The notes: generated by a model not told the origin, from the letters alone. DNA of 64,000 nt from Clitopilus passeckerianus (GCA_944990035.1 CALYLX010000157.1:62001-126000); one strand, 5' to 3'; shown: positions 35,951-47,943, numbered from the stretch's first letter. A program made the numbers and translations.

Positions 35951-37181
35951 ATCCACAGTATTGACCAGCCCTCGGAAAACTGCTGGAACATGACCTCGAA
36001 TCTGCACCCATGCTGCACCCTTGAAAAGATTGTCGGGATTCAGTCATCAACCACGCGGCCAAGAAAGCAAGTCGCCTTCAGCACGCCTTTGGACATCGCC
36101 ACGGTGCTGCATAATGCCACCTTTCTCCCGACTGGCAGCTAGGCAGGCTACAAAACGTTGCGCCTCTACTTTGATATAGAAATGATCGTCACCGACTGCG
36201 GTTGGTGGAACGCGATCCTCTGTACATACCCTTGTACCTTTGCGTGTTCCTCGAGCACTTGATTCGTTCCCATACATACCGAGCATGCCACACAGCGCGC
36301 CCACCCCTCAGTGCCACCTCCTGGTGTCGCTTGCACTTATCGCAGGTCTAGTCCCAAATGCTATTTGAGGTCCTCAAGACCCTGTATATCTCTTCGGAAG
36401 TCCCTGAACCCTGTCTTAAGCCCATGGGCGCAATAAACCCCATTCATGTCCAAACCAAATCTCACTCGCTCGCCCTTGTGGGTCTTCTAGGAATTAAGGA
36501 ATGAGTAATCAACTTCCAGGTAGGCTTGTGTAAAGTCAGGTTTTGTCTCTGGACCCACCACCCGATGATCGCCCATGTCATCATTTCCGTGTCATCTTTC
36601 GTCTGGGAGCGGGACTGGAGTGCCGATTGGAGCTCAGTACTAGATCAATTTCGTCGAACAAACTCACTGGATCAAACGGTTATCCTCAGGAAACCGAACA
36701 AAGATTCAATCTCAACTCCCTCAGTGAAAAAGCAGAAGGATCTCAGAAAATTCCTCCTGGCAATTTCTCTGGTGGTATACCGCGTCCAACCACCGAACGA
36801 CTCCAGGACTCCTACAGCAGACTGAATTCACAGCTCAATCCCTTCAATTTGACTGACTCCATACTACGAGCACGATCCCACTTAGACTACAGTCTTGTGC
36901 AAGGTCCATCACAGTCTAGAGTAGAGTAAACCATTCTACCGTGTTTCTTCGGAGATTTTGGTGCCTTCTTGGTTCCCATGTTTCCATGTCAATGGGAGAG
37001 TGGATGCCATCGACCCTGCACACATTCGAAGAGGAGAAGTGAACTTATCAAATTTGGGCAACTTTGGCCGGGTCCCTTCTTCCCGTGGCCTACCCTTAAA
37101 GACCAATGACTTTTCCTTTGAGTTTCGCGGGAGACACAGAATGCTCGCTATCTCAACCTCTCCTTAGGCCTCGAATCCCTC
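35947..37181. other. Spacer between copies F and G
   Basis: About 1.2 kb. Two overlapping plus-strand frames (36526-36929) look like chance frames. In the frame of copy G the sequence just before its ATG stays open for at least 15 codons, so the true start could lie slightly upstream. Confidence 0.4.
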
Positions 37182-38472
37182 ATGACCGCTGCAATATCCC
37201 CTATAACGAACGTATTATACTACGCTGCAGGTATGTATCTTGTACTTCGTATTCGTCAGAATGTGATCTGATGAGTCCTAAATGCAGTGCCGTCTTTTGC
37301 CTTCCAAGTATGTGAATGGTTACGAAACTTATCTTTCGAGATCAAACGTGTTTGGAGGTAGGTGCATGCTCTTCTTGAGCCCGGGGCGACCCATCTGAAA
37401 GCCTGGTTCATCTAGAAAGCCATGCTGCGTACCGAAGTGGCAGTACCTCTTCTCAAGGTACATGGGCATTATCTGTCAGATGTGAGAGTACCGCTTGGAT
37501 GAAAGATTCTATGTTCACCCTGAAACTATTGACAGTGTCAACTTGTCAATCATTCGACCACTATTATCGCCGTCTTCCACGCTCAAATCCAGCCATGAAT
37601 GCAGGGGATGGTACATCTTCCTCTGTGTAACTTCGCAAGCTATGCACATGTCGCTGGAGGCGGTCATCATTCATCGAGGTGCGGGCCTCAGGTTGTGGTT
37701 TTCCGTACATGCTCACCATATGAACAGTATACGCCCTGTACAATCGAAGCAGAACAATACTCACCTTCCTCATATTCGCGGCCGCTTGCGAATCGACAGT
37801 TGTACTGCTCCTCTGCCTTCAATTCTTACTTCGGGAAGTTGAAAGGATCGACGGAACATGCATGGCAAGATGGCTTCCTCACCGTATGCTGGGCGTTCCG
37901 TGCGTAAATGTCTAGCTCGCTTCTTTGCGGAGGATACTAAGCGTCTTTGGCGTCATGAGTAGGGTCATGCAATTATCAATCCACATCCTCTTTTATGTGG
38001 CTACAATATGGAAAAGCGGCGTCAAGGGCGTTCCAATACTCTCCCTCGTTATAAGAGATGGGTCCTGGACGTTTGCATCTTTGTGTTGTAAGTGATAGAT
38101 TACTTTGAATGCCCTTCTCTCATCGACATAAAAAATAGTGATCTTCGGTGGAATGATTGCACAAATAGTCATTTCTAGTCATCAATACGCCGCTGCAGCC
38201 CTCACTATAGCAATGCACCCGTGAGCTTCGCCTCCACTGCCCTATCCCAGATTCCTGATTACTTCCCTCACCAGAATCTATGTAGCTACTATCTCATCAA
38301 TCGTGAGCACCGGTGTGTCAATGAAATCCGTAACTCTCTGACCTGTGATTAGACTTGCTGGCTCATTCGCAGTATGGATTGCATATCTGTGCCAGAGCAA
38401 ACTGTGACGTCGGAGACCTCTGGAGAACCGTCTGGAGCCCTCTTCACTAGTTTTGAGACAGCATCACGATAA
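37182..38472 (+). CDS. DUF6533-like seven-helix membrane protein, copy G
   Basis: Opens MTAAISPITNVLYYAA, joined to FAFQVCEWLRNLSFEIKRVW, then PKWQYLFSRYMGIICQ. The third helix ends MSLEAVIIHR, the fourth exon is VYALYNRSRTILTFLIF, followed by IWKSGVKGVPILSLVIRDG, VIFGGMIAQIVISS, an intron after the HP motif, and TCWLIRSMDCISV with a short Ser/Thr tail. All eight introns present with matching phases. The short tail (about 35 residues) and some helix sequences differ most from its neighbours. The start is provisional. Confidence 0.68.
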
Positions 38473-38798
38473 CTTCATGTACCAATAATTTGAACATGTA
38501 CTAATAATTTGAATAATGCTTGTTGTGCTCTCGCCCGCCTGTACGGACCTACGGCCCCAACAACCTGGCCCGACGTTGGACTGGCTCTCAGGCGCTCCGA
38601 GTCGCTTAATCCGTTATAATGGCGCCAATCTCAGCCAACCTTCAACCTACTCTAACTCCGCCTTGATCACGGTGGACTCTCAGCCCTCAGGGCCAGCTTC
38701 GGTTCCGTCTAATCATTGCGATTTCCCCTGTTCAAAAAATGATTGACCCTCGAGCCTCCTCATTGGTAGCTACTGTACTTATTTAGGTTGCGACACAC
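38473..38798. other. Spacer before copy H
   Basis: An open frame at 38516-38746 is not supported by splice context. Otherwise nothing seen. Confidence 0.4.
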
Positions 38799-38806
38799 AT
38801 ATAAGG
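38799..38806 (+). promoter_or_regulatory. TATA-like element of copy H
   Basis: CATATAAGG-type motif about 117 bases before the ATG of copy H, the same spacing as for copy C and the 46-kb gene. Confidence 0.35.
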
Positions 38807-38922
38807 CAGCTGCTTGGGCTGTTTTCTGAGCACACCCAACATACCCAGATAGACTCGAGACCGTCATCCCCTCGGTTTTCCATACCTCAGGCTCTTCACA
38901 TAAATTCTGGACCGAACAAGCT

Positions 38923-40334
38923 ATGGCATCCAATGCGGAGACTCTCTTCCCAAGTTCTGAGGAAATCCGGCTTACAACGAGTAATTTCCTTCGATACGCC
39001 TCTTGTGAGTATGCCCTTCTGAGTGGAATATAAGCACAATGTCTCCGTAGATCTCACATCCTTCAGATTCTGTTCTCACCTTCCAGGTGTACGAATGGTT
39101 GAGCAACCTGCCGTTCGAGGTTGCGAACATTTGGGGGTAGGTGCCAATATCACCATGATGCCCCTTATCGTTCTGAAATTAAACAACGCTTATAATAGCT
39201 CGTTATCCATCGTCAAGTCCCAATATCTCTATGGGCGATATATGGGGCTGATCGCTCAAATGTAAGCCCTCGCACATCTAAATTAAGAACATCACCCGAA
39301 CTGACAATGTCGAGGAAGAGCTCAAGCCATCGCTACCGAGCGAATATATCTTCACCACGCTTCCACTTCTTCCCAGACTTGTCTCTTTTGGCATTGCTTC
39401 AGGGTCATGACTGGCCAGACCTTGGTGATGTCTTACGAGGTGGTGACCGTTTACAGCCGTGAGTTCATTTTCATTTTCATCGTAGAGCTCTTGACGAGGT
39501 CCCCAGTCTATACTGTATACGATCAGAACAAGACCGTCCTGGCATGGTTGATGGGTTTAATCGCCATAGAAAATACGTACTCATACGTCCTTCACGGCTT
39601 CCATCTTTTTAATGCGGAAGTCTTCGGACAATGCCAGATGCAAGAAATGCCGTTGTTCCTCACAACAATTCCGTACGTTTCTGGTAAAAAGGATACTCTG
39701 AGGGACCACATCTCACTCCCCGAGGAATCTCAAGATTGCTTCATATCTTTACTCACGGTATCTTGTGGTACTTGGCCTGGCGCAAGAACAGTCTTCGTCG
39801 GATCCCAATCTTATCGCTCATCACACGAGAAGGCTTGAAGGGACTGAGCGTCCTCGTGGGTAGGGCTTTAAGAACTCCTTTGCTGCGTCGATGATTCGCT
39901 GATTTGGATCCCAGTGTTAGAGGCCATCATCATGAGCCACGGGTTCATGGGTAATTTCAACGTCATTGAAAAGGATGTGCCCAATGCATTATTCCCGTAT
40001 GTACCCATAAAGCCCTTCTCTTCGCGATCGTTAATTATTCGCAGGCCTGTCATCCTGGTTATTTCTTCCGCAGTGAGTAATAAGCCTTCCCTCGACTCGC
40101 ATTGCCCAAGTACTAATTTCCCGATAGATATGTCGAACCATTCAAAACATGCAGAAGGCCTCCAGGAATGCGAATGGCGATGATATCAGTCAAACAGATT
40201 CATCCTTGATAGGCCTCACCTCGCTCAGGCCCGAGCACAGTGAAGAGCACCCATATATTCCTTTGTCGGTCGAAGCCCCAGATACAACGCCCGTTCCTTC
40301 CGAGTCAACAGAGCCGACTCCTCTCGACCAGTGA
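38923..40334 (+). CDS. DUF6533-like seven-helix membrane protein, copy H
   Basis: Opens MASNAETLFPSSEEIRLTTS with a 27-residue leader before the first helix. Then SVLTFQVYEWLSNLPFEVAN, VKSQYLYGRYMGLIAQ, GQTLVMSYEVVTVYS, VYDQNKTVLAWLMGLIAIE, a fifth helix HGILWYLAWRKNSLRRIP, ILSLITREGLKGLSVL, VLEAIIMSHGFMG, VILVISSA and ICRTIQNMQKASRN with a tail of about 65 residues rich in Ser, Glu and Pro. It pairs with copy I through the shared SSEE(I/V)xLTTSNFLRY leader and the HGILWYLAWRKN helix. The fourth exon uses the acceptor GAGGAAG before GCTCAAGCC, which restores the frame. Intact. Confidence 0.72.
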
Positions 40335-41145
40335 CAGCCGTTATCAACATTCGATACCCCACGTCGAGTATGTATCGCGCAATCCATTCCAAGCTGCATC
40401 CGACTCATGCAGTGGCACAATGGCATCGAGCCCTCGACTTCGAACCCAAACCAAGGGCTCCACTGATACTATTGAGAAGCTGGAGCTGTTGTCGAGGCGA
40501 TGCGACCTGCATTGTGGGAAGGTTTCTTGCAAGGAAGCATTTTTGTTGCCACTGGAACTCAGCTATATCTATCGCTTCATGGCGCGGTTGTGGGCGTATA
40601 TGTACGGTATGAAACGGTGACGACGCATGCGTCCAAAATAACCTATATGTGGGACTTGTTTGGTATCCGAATTCGTGATTTTGCGCCACTGCTGGTCCAG
40701 ACCTCTAATAGACTTTCCCACGGAAGCTTTTGCCAATTTGCTGCAACTTTGATGAATCCCCAAACGGTTCCAAAACAGTTCGAACCTGAAAACTCCCAAA
40801 CCCCTGATCAGCTGCCCACATTCCAAGAATGCATTGCATCAAGGGTCGATGAGTTCTGTCAGCGAGGGTACGGGTGTACCTTGCCAACCAACCTAAATGC
40901 CCATTCGCACCAGACGTGATCGGCTCTCATGCCAGCCATTTGTAACTTTTTACCTGCGTGAGGTTACATAAAAGGAAGATCTTTCCGTTCGCCGTCCTCT
41001 GCTTATGACAGTCTTGCACCAGGAGTGCAACGTGGAGAGTGAACTTGGGTAGAGACAGCTATTGTCATTTCCCCACAGTAAGTTCTTAACTGCCTCCTCC
41101 CGGCGCGCATGATGCAATTTCAGGTCCAGTTTATTCTGACAGCTG
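40335..41145. other. Spacer between copies H and I
   Basis: About 0.8 kb; frames at 40331-40919 are not splice-supported. A TACATAAAAGG sequence near 40966-40976 may be the TATA element of copy I. Confidence 0.4.
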
Positions 41146-42567
41146 ATGGGGAACGACTTACCCTCATTTATTCCTAGCTCAGAGGAGGTTCAGCTGACGA
41201 CGAGCAATTTTCTTCGATACACAACCTGTGAGTCTAAAAATTTCCACGTTTTCTATTGCTATCTAGGATCTTACCATCAGTCGAGACTCTGTCCTCACAT
41301 TCCAGGCGTATGAGTGGCTGAGCAACCTCCCTTTCGAGGTTAACCACGTATGGCGGTAAGCAGAATGACTTTGTCCGCATAGACGTAATCACTCACCCAC
41401 CCGTCTATTTGAAAGATCACTATCTCTCGTGAAATGCCAGTATCTATACGGGCGATATATGGGAATAGCAGCCCAGATGTGCGTTTGACTCGGGGAGGAT
41501 TTTTGGTCTGGCACTCACAGAATGCTGTCGCACCAGCGCTCAGGCTTTGGCAACCGAATGGATCTACCTCAACACTGTCCCCACCTCTCCAACCCACTGT
41601 TTTTACTGGCAGTTCTTCCGGGTAGTGGTCGGTCAAACTCTTCTGCTCTCCTACGAAGTTATAACCATTTCCAGTGGTAAGTAGTCACCCTCGTTTCCTC
41701 CTGATGCAAGCTCATCGGCGGGAATCGTACCAGTCTATGCGATTTATAACAACAGCAAGACTATTCTTGCTTGGTGCATCGCCATCATAGCGTTCGAAAA
41801 TCTCTATACATATGCGACCTACTTCAGGTATCTCGCGACCGTCAAAGTTGTCGGACAGTGCATTGTCCTCACCATCCCGTGGTGGGTTTCTACCATCCCG
41901 TGCGTATACCTGCCTCATCGTCCAGACTAAGAATCTCATGGCATTCACAAACTTGGTTCCCAGATTAGTTCCAATGGTGTCGCATGGAATTTTATGGTAT
42001 CTAGCCTGGCGCAAAAACAACCTGCACCGGATCCCACTCCTTGCACTCATTACCAGAGAGGGTTTCAAGTCGTTCAGTGTCTTCGTCGGTACGTTCAGAG
42101 TCACGACCCTCTTTCTCTTTCAAACAGTTTTCATATAATTCTTTTGTCGTACAGTTATGGAGGCTATAATCATAAGCCAGGGGGTTGCAGGGAGCCTCAA
42201 TGTTATCTCGATGGATGTAACAGATGCTCTCTTCCCGTACGTCTTCCCACTATATTCTATCCTACACCCGTTCTTCCCCGACTGAACCCTATTTTAGAGT
42301 TGTTGTCCTTGTCTTTTCTTCCGCCGTGAGTTAAACCACTTACAACCTAGAGCTAACTCTGACCCAGTTTTCCAGATTTGCAGAACGATACAAAACATGC
42401 AAACAGCGACCCGTACAACGAACGAAGAAGACGTTGATTCTCTTATTGGGTCTGACGACATCGCGCTAGCAGCAATAGGTCACCAGGCTCGCGGGTATCG
42501 CCCTCTGAGTTCATCGTCTAGTACCGAGTCCGACTCGTCTGTACAATCACAACAACGGACAACATGA
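41146..42567 (+). CDS. DUF6533-like seven-helix membrane protein, copy I
   Basis: Starts MGNDLPSFIPSSEEVQLTTS, then SVLTFQAYEWLSNLPFEV, VKCQYLYGRYMGIAAQ, FRVVVGQTLLLSYEVITIS, VYAIYNNSKTILAWCIAII, VSHGILWYLAWRKNNLHRIP, LLALITREGFKSFSVFV, VMEAIIISQGVAGSLNVIS, VVVLVFSSA and ICRTIQNMQTATRTTNEED. The tail of about 60 residues is acidic and then Ser-rich (SSSSSTESDSS). All eight introns fit the family phases. Closest to copy H, so H and I are a second tandem pair. Last gene of the right-hand cluster. Confidence 0.72.
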
Positions 42568-43276
42568 TGATCCTTATAGGGAGGGGTCGATGTTCATGTA
42601 TGAGAAACTAGTCACCCCCAATATATGGCTGTTTTCCGTATGCCTTCCGGACAAGAAGTCAGAGGCCGGGTCTAGTGGCCTTTTGAGTGCTGTGGTTGTA
42701 CCAAAATTGACGGGACGTATGGGAAGAGTTCCAATTCTGGTGCGGCATAAACGCAGCCTAGTATACGCCGGTGTTTCACCGTCATATTCCTGGAATTCCA
42801 GCTGTCGCAAGCCCGAGTCAGTTTTGCAGCTCGGAGCTTGGATGGAGCTACGAGCTGTCCTCTGGCTCCAAGCTGACTTGGCCAACTTGAGCTTCAGGCT
42901 GGCCCAAAATTACTGCCAAGTGAATACATATGACTATATGAAGTGAAAGTATGACCCTTAACAAGAATTATGGGTCAAGGTTAGCCTCAATAACCTTCAT
43001 GAATTATTTCCTTCCGCATGGAATCATCGAAGCACGATCTTCAAAGACTTTTGCAGATCTAACCGGCCTTCGGAATTATCTTTGCGAGTGGAGCCTGGGC
43101 TACAATTCCTTTGTGGCTGTGACGTGGCTATACACCCGCCTTGTGCACCAAAAAAATACTCGTGACTCGACTCGAAATCTTATCGATTAAAGCTGGCTTT
43201 CCTTCTTTCCTTTAGACGTCCATTAAGGCTTTCTTTGCGCCATTCAATAGCGCTTTCTCCAAGAATATTGTACAAA
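42568..43276. other. Spacer between copy I and the tRNA synthetase gene
   Basis: About 0.7 kb. A plus-strand frame (42590-42946) has no recognisable motif and no splice partners. Confidence 0.4.
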
Positions 43277-45277
43277 ATGGCTTCAACATCATCAACAATA
43301 CCCGGCGCAGATCCCTCTGGCTGCATACTTGACTCTTTCCGAGAAGCTATTGCCAAGCAGCTATCCGAGGCATTACCACCTCTGACTGTCGAGCAAGCCT
43401 ACACCGGCGTAGACTATGGAAAGAAAGGCGAAGACTTTACAGTTGCTCTGCCTCGGTTCAGATTACCTGGAAAGGTCGATGAACTGGCAGGTAAAGTCAT
43501 CACCCAGGTTCGTCACACGTCTCGGTGCTGCCATCACTATCGCTCACCTTGGGCTCTCAGTTCCAAGCCAACGAATGGGTAGACTCGGTTACACACGACA
43601 AAGCATTCCTACACTTCAAAGTCAACTCTTCATCCCTTGTCCGAAAAGTCCTCACCCAGGTTCACGCAAAAACACACTTGACTGAGTCAGGAAAGCCTGA
43701 ATATGGTCAAAATGACTCAGGGAAGGGCAAGAAGGTTATTATCGAATATTCGTCACCCAACATCGCAAAATCATTTCATGTCGGCCATCTTCGAAGTACG
43801 ATCATTGGTGCTTTCCTCGCCAATCTCTACGAGTCTTGTGGTTGGGAAGTTGTCCGAATGAACTATCTTGGTGACTGGGGAACTCAGGTGTGTCATACGC
43901 ACAAGCTTACCTCTCGGGTGTGAATATTAACGCTCACTACAGTTCGGTCTGATTGCTGTTGGTTTCGAGAAATACGGTTCCCAAGAGGAGCTCGAGAAAG
44001 ACGCCATCAAGCACCTCTTTGAGGTCTACGTCAAGATCAACAAAGATGCAGAAGCGGACCCCGAAGTCAAAGCCAATGCCGCTGCATGGTTCAAGCGAAT
44101 GGAAGATGGAGAGGAAGATGCTCTCAAGAACTGGCGAGTTTGGCGACAGCTCAGTATCAAGAAATACGAGGAGCAATATGCCCGACTCAATGTGCACTTC
44201 GATGTTTACACCGGAGAGAGCGAAATAGGCAAGGAGTGGCAGGATAAAGCACTCGACAGGCTTCATGAGATGGGCCTCATCGTCCAGGCTGATAATGGGG
44301 CCAAGGTTGTTGATTTGAAGAAGTATAAACTAGATGCAGCAGTTGTCAGGAAGAAGGGTATGATTTCTTCATGCCTACTTGCCACCCTATCTCATTTCTT
44401 TTTCTTGAATAGATGGAACATCCATATATCTTACGCGAGACATTGGAGGCGCTATCGAACGATACGAAAAATACAAATTCGACAAGATGATCTACGTCAT
44501 CTCCTCGCAACAGGACCTCCATACGGCCCAATTCTTCAAGGTTGTCGAGCTCCTCGGCTTCCCTTGGGCCAAAGATCTCGTGCATGTCAATTACGGTCTC
44601 GTGCAGGGCATGAGCACCCGAAAAGGCACTGTCGTTTTCCTTGACCAGATTATCAAGGAGGCTGCAGGTACCATGTACGAGCAAATGAAGTCGAACGAGG
44701 AGAAGTTCAATGCCATCGAGAACCCTGAGATGGTCAGCCAGGAAATTGGCATCACTGGAGTCAAGATCCAAGATATGGCTGCTAAACGGTACGTTTTTCC
44801 TTCTCCTCCCTGTTATTGCGATCACTAATCATCTATTCCTTTAGAATCAACAACTACACCTTCAACTGGGACCGAGTGCTCTCCTTCGAAGGCGACACCG
44901 GCCCATACCTCCAATATGCACACGTCCGACTCGCGTCAATAGGCCGAAAGAACCCCGAACTTCTCCCCCTCCCCTCTCCCGACCAGATCGACACCGACTC
45001 ACTCGCATCAATGCCTCACGCCCGAGATCTCGCCTTCCTCTTGGGCACATACCCGGATGTCATCAAAACCGCTCTGAAAACACACGAACCCAGTGGTATA
45101 GTGACGTTCGCCTTCCGACTCAGTCATGCCATCTCTAGTGCATGGGAGACGGTTATTGTGAAGGGTGAGCAGGACAAAGAGAAGGCGAAAGCCAGGATGT
45201 TCTTGTATGAGTGTGCGAGAGACGTGTTGGCTTCGGCGATGCGGTTGTTGAGTATCCGACCTCTGGAGAGGATGTAG
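43277..45277 (+). CDS. Arginyl-tRNA synthetase
   Basis: Class I aminoacyl-tRNA synthetase of the arginine type. An N-terminal domain is followed by [20 protein letters not shown], whose HVGH is the HIGH signature. [21 protein letters not shown] and HFDVYTGES follow. The KMSKS counterpart is [15 protein letters not shown], as usual for ArgRS. The DALR anticodon domain contains [17 protein letters not shown] and ends [10 protein letters not shown]. About 610 residues in five or more exons. It charges tRNA-Arg in the cytosol. The chosen ATG (43277, [12 protein letters not shown]) follows a TTG codon in frame at 43235 that is not a credible start. No second ATG suggests a mitochondrial form. Confidence 0.95.
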
Positions 45278-45985
45278 GATCGTGGTATTAGGGATTAGAT
45301 TATAGCAACGTGTACGTGTAGCGCGTTAATTATTGTGGATAATATCAGAGGGACATTGTCCCAAGACACCATATCTACTTGACTGCTGCGAAAGCTACGG
45401 GATTTGCCGCAACTCCTTGTCTCGTACCATTCGTACCACGACCAACGCAGCTAACCAAGAGATACTCAAATTCCTGACTTACGTCCTAAACATCCGTAAA
45501 ATCTGTCATGACTGCGATCCTCGGTGCCTATAGATCGACTACCCACTACTTGCGTGAACTCAGCTTATGGTCAACTGTTCTTCGGGCTGCCTGGCAATTC
45601 CGTATTGCCCGTGTTTATGCCTTTGGCCCATGGCAGCTAGCCTCCTTGTGGCCCTTTATTGAACAAAAGCTACGGATGATACGATCTTGGCATCCCTGGC
45701 AAATTCAATGCCACAAATGAGATTCATTGACCAGCCTCGCACGTGGCACAAACTTGAACAATAGGTGACATTCGATGCGCTCATCCAAAATAGTAAAAGA
45801 GAAGATAGCCCTGAGTTTCTTCTGGCCATCGTATTTCAAATTCCCCTTTCAACTCTTTGACTGCCTTCATCCTTTTTCTTCAGAATGGCGTTTAGTGGTT
45901 CCACGACCGTGACATGACTAGACAAAACCTTCATTCTTGCTGAGCCCATCAATGGGTGTCTTTGGGCTCCGAGCGGCCCACAGAG
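45278..45985. other. Intergenic region
   Basis: About 0.7 kb after the tRNA synthetase gene. Chance frame at 45508-45720; nothing else recognised. Confidence 0.4.
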
Positions 45986-45994
45986 TATATATAT
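45986..45994 (+). promoter_or_regulatory. TATA box of the 46-kb gene
   Basis: TATATATAT run, 115 bases before the ATG at 46109. The cleanest TATA motif in the window; most other genes here show none. Confidence 0.45.
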
Positions 45995-46108
45995 GCGCAA
46001 CGTCAAGAAGCTTTGTGTCCATACCCAGCTGAGTCTCTTCTTCGTATTGCCACTGCTCCCTGGTGGCTTCTTGCTTTTCTTGCTCTCTCACCTTTAACAC
46101 TCGTAATC

Positions 46109-46760
46109 ATGTCACTTCAGTCTTCTTCTCAGAACAATCAACCTGGTGCTTTCCCAGTTGTTGAATACTTGTAGGCCTACTCAATACCTCCCTCGTTGGC
46201 CCATGCTGACCGAGTGCTAGACCTAATGGTGCCCCAGTCCTCGTGGAGACAGATCAAGCTGTGCTGGACCAGATGTAAGCTGTCATCCCTCCTTGAAAAG
46301 GTGTAACTGACCTCATACTTTCAGCGTTGACCATGTTCTGAGTCTATCTGGTGAGCCACACGAACCTGCAAAAGACGGATCCCCGGCCACGAAGACGATG
46401 CATTCCAATAAGCCCACTTTGACTGCCAATCCTTACCGTGCACTTCTTAATCCCCAACCTCAACAGTAAGCATTACATTTATCATCCTATCGCCATTGCC
46501 AAGATATCCAACACAGGACTCCAAGCAACTCTCGCCTACCTCGCTCGTACGAAAGCTTCTGGAACTCGTATGGCGGCGATCCAGCCCAGCAATGTCAATC
46601 TTACCCTTGTTCCAACTCTTATGCCACCCCAGTTGTTCAGTACCTACTACCAAGTGGTGGGCAGGGGATTATGACCTCCCAGGCTGATAAGGAGAACTGG
46701 GCCAACGAGGGTTCCTACACTTTTGCTCAGCAATACGTCTCGGGACCTAGACTGATATAA
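46109..46760 (+). CDS. Unrecognised 166-residue protein with a repeated PVVxYLLPxG motif
   Basis: Four exons (46109-46170, 46221-46274, 46325-46465, 46517-46760) join in phase through GT..AG introns of about 50 bases to 166 residues. Four agreeing junctions in such a short stretch make a real gene likely. I do not recognise the family. The motif FPVVEYLLPNGAP near residue 15 recurs as TPVVQYLLPSGGQG near residue 120, an internal duplication. In between lie Gln/Pro/Asn-rich sequence and the aromatic RSYESFWNSYGG; four residues further is a Cys pair (CQSYPC). No signal peptide and no membrane helix. A strong TATA box and a pyrimidine-rich leader suggest regulated or high expression. Confidence 0.65.
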
Positions 46761-46891
46761 ACGAAAGCTGTATTTATTGGCGCCACTCATTTGTCTCGGT
46801 TTTCTGTGTTTGTTTTCGATGTTTTTCGATTATTTTGTACAATCTTGGCACCTTTGTGCCGCATACATCTACTTCCTAATCTATCAGAGGC

Positions 46892-47943
46892 CTAGCGAAC
46901 CTCAACATGTCGACCAGCCCAATCCTCCCTGAGTTTGTCCTCAACCAGAGAATTCATCTCTTTCGCCTTCTGCACAGCGACCTGAACGAACGTCAGAATT
47001 TCCTCAGTCGCAAGCGGAACCCCGCCTAGTTTCTGGAGAACGCATATTTCACGTTGTGCATTAAGGGCTATGGATAGCAGGCCGGCACTAAGCCGTTGTT
47101 CGAGATGGGCGGGATCAATTATTGGTGGGATGGCTGGGTCTTGGAAGAACGCGAAGGTGAAGCAGAAAGGCGTATGATGAATCGCTAGGGGTTGGGGAGC
47201 ACGTTCTGATGGGTCGTGCTACTTCGGATGAGTATATTGTGAGTGTAGATGAGGAAAAGAACTGACTACAACGACTTCGTCCCCGATAACTTCGACCTCT
47301 GGACGTCGGAAGTGTTTGAGTGCAACAATTCCAGCCAAGCATGCACAATCCAGCATATTTCCCGCATCAGAGAGAAAGTGTAGCGTTAGTCGTATGTGCC
47401 ATACCTGTTCGTGCATTAGTTTTAGCATGTTAGGTCGTACAATGTTGCGGTAAAAACGTACTCGCTGCCCAGCCTGGATACATAATGACTCTTTATCGAC
47501 AGCATCACTTCGTCGTAGAACCTTTTCAAGCATTCGTGTTATTGTGACCTCTTCTTCTGATGGCCTGGCATGAGGTCAAGAGATGGCGAGAGTAGAGATG
47601 TGCACGTACCTACCGTCCAGCCTCGTATTCGCTTGATGCCATGGGTGAAATTTCCGAATGGATGGTAATCTGTCCTTCAAACGGTCGTTCTGGTGTGGGT
47701 TTCACCATTTTACCCTCTACATGCGCCAAAACCCTGCAAGAAACGGTGAGTAGCCGAAGGGATGCAGAGCACATGCACATACCTAGTTTTCCCCAGTGAA
47801 CATTCTACCCAACCTAGATCTGGCCCAAAAGTCAAAGTTGGCGCTCTTATTTCGAGCGGCAATCTTCCATCCAGTCTAATACTCTCCTTGAGCGAGCTGT
47901 ATAGGAACTCTTTCTCTGGAATCGACGGCGACGGTGGTCTCAT
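46892..47943 (-). CDS. RRP45: Exosome subunit RRP45 (RNase PH-like)
   Basis: The start MRPPSPSIPEKEFLYSSLKE leads into the RNase PH fold: RLDGRLPLEIRAPTLTFG, GWVECSLGKTRVLAHVEG, ITIHSEISPMASSEYEAG, LEKVLRRSDAVDKESLCI, HIRLTLHFLSDAGNMLDCA and AIHHTPFCFTFAFF. This order and the SEISPMAS block fit RRP45/EXOSC9, a ring subunit of the RNA exosome in nucleus and cytoplasm, inactive as an enzyme in eukaryotes. About 300 residues in five or more exons. The start codon is 123 bases from that of TRM112 on the other strand. Confidence 0.92.

Noticed and set aside
42590..42946. 118-codon plus-strand frame after copy I
   Set aside because: No motif, no splice junctions, and a similarly long open frame on the opposite strand points to chance.
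43235..43276. Possible 14-residue N-terminal extension of arginyl-tRNA synthetase resembling a targeting signal
   Set aside because: Its first codon is TTG, not ATG, so there is no credible second start.
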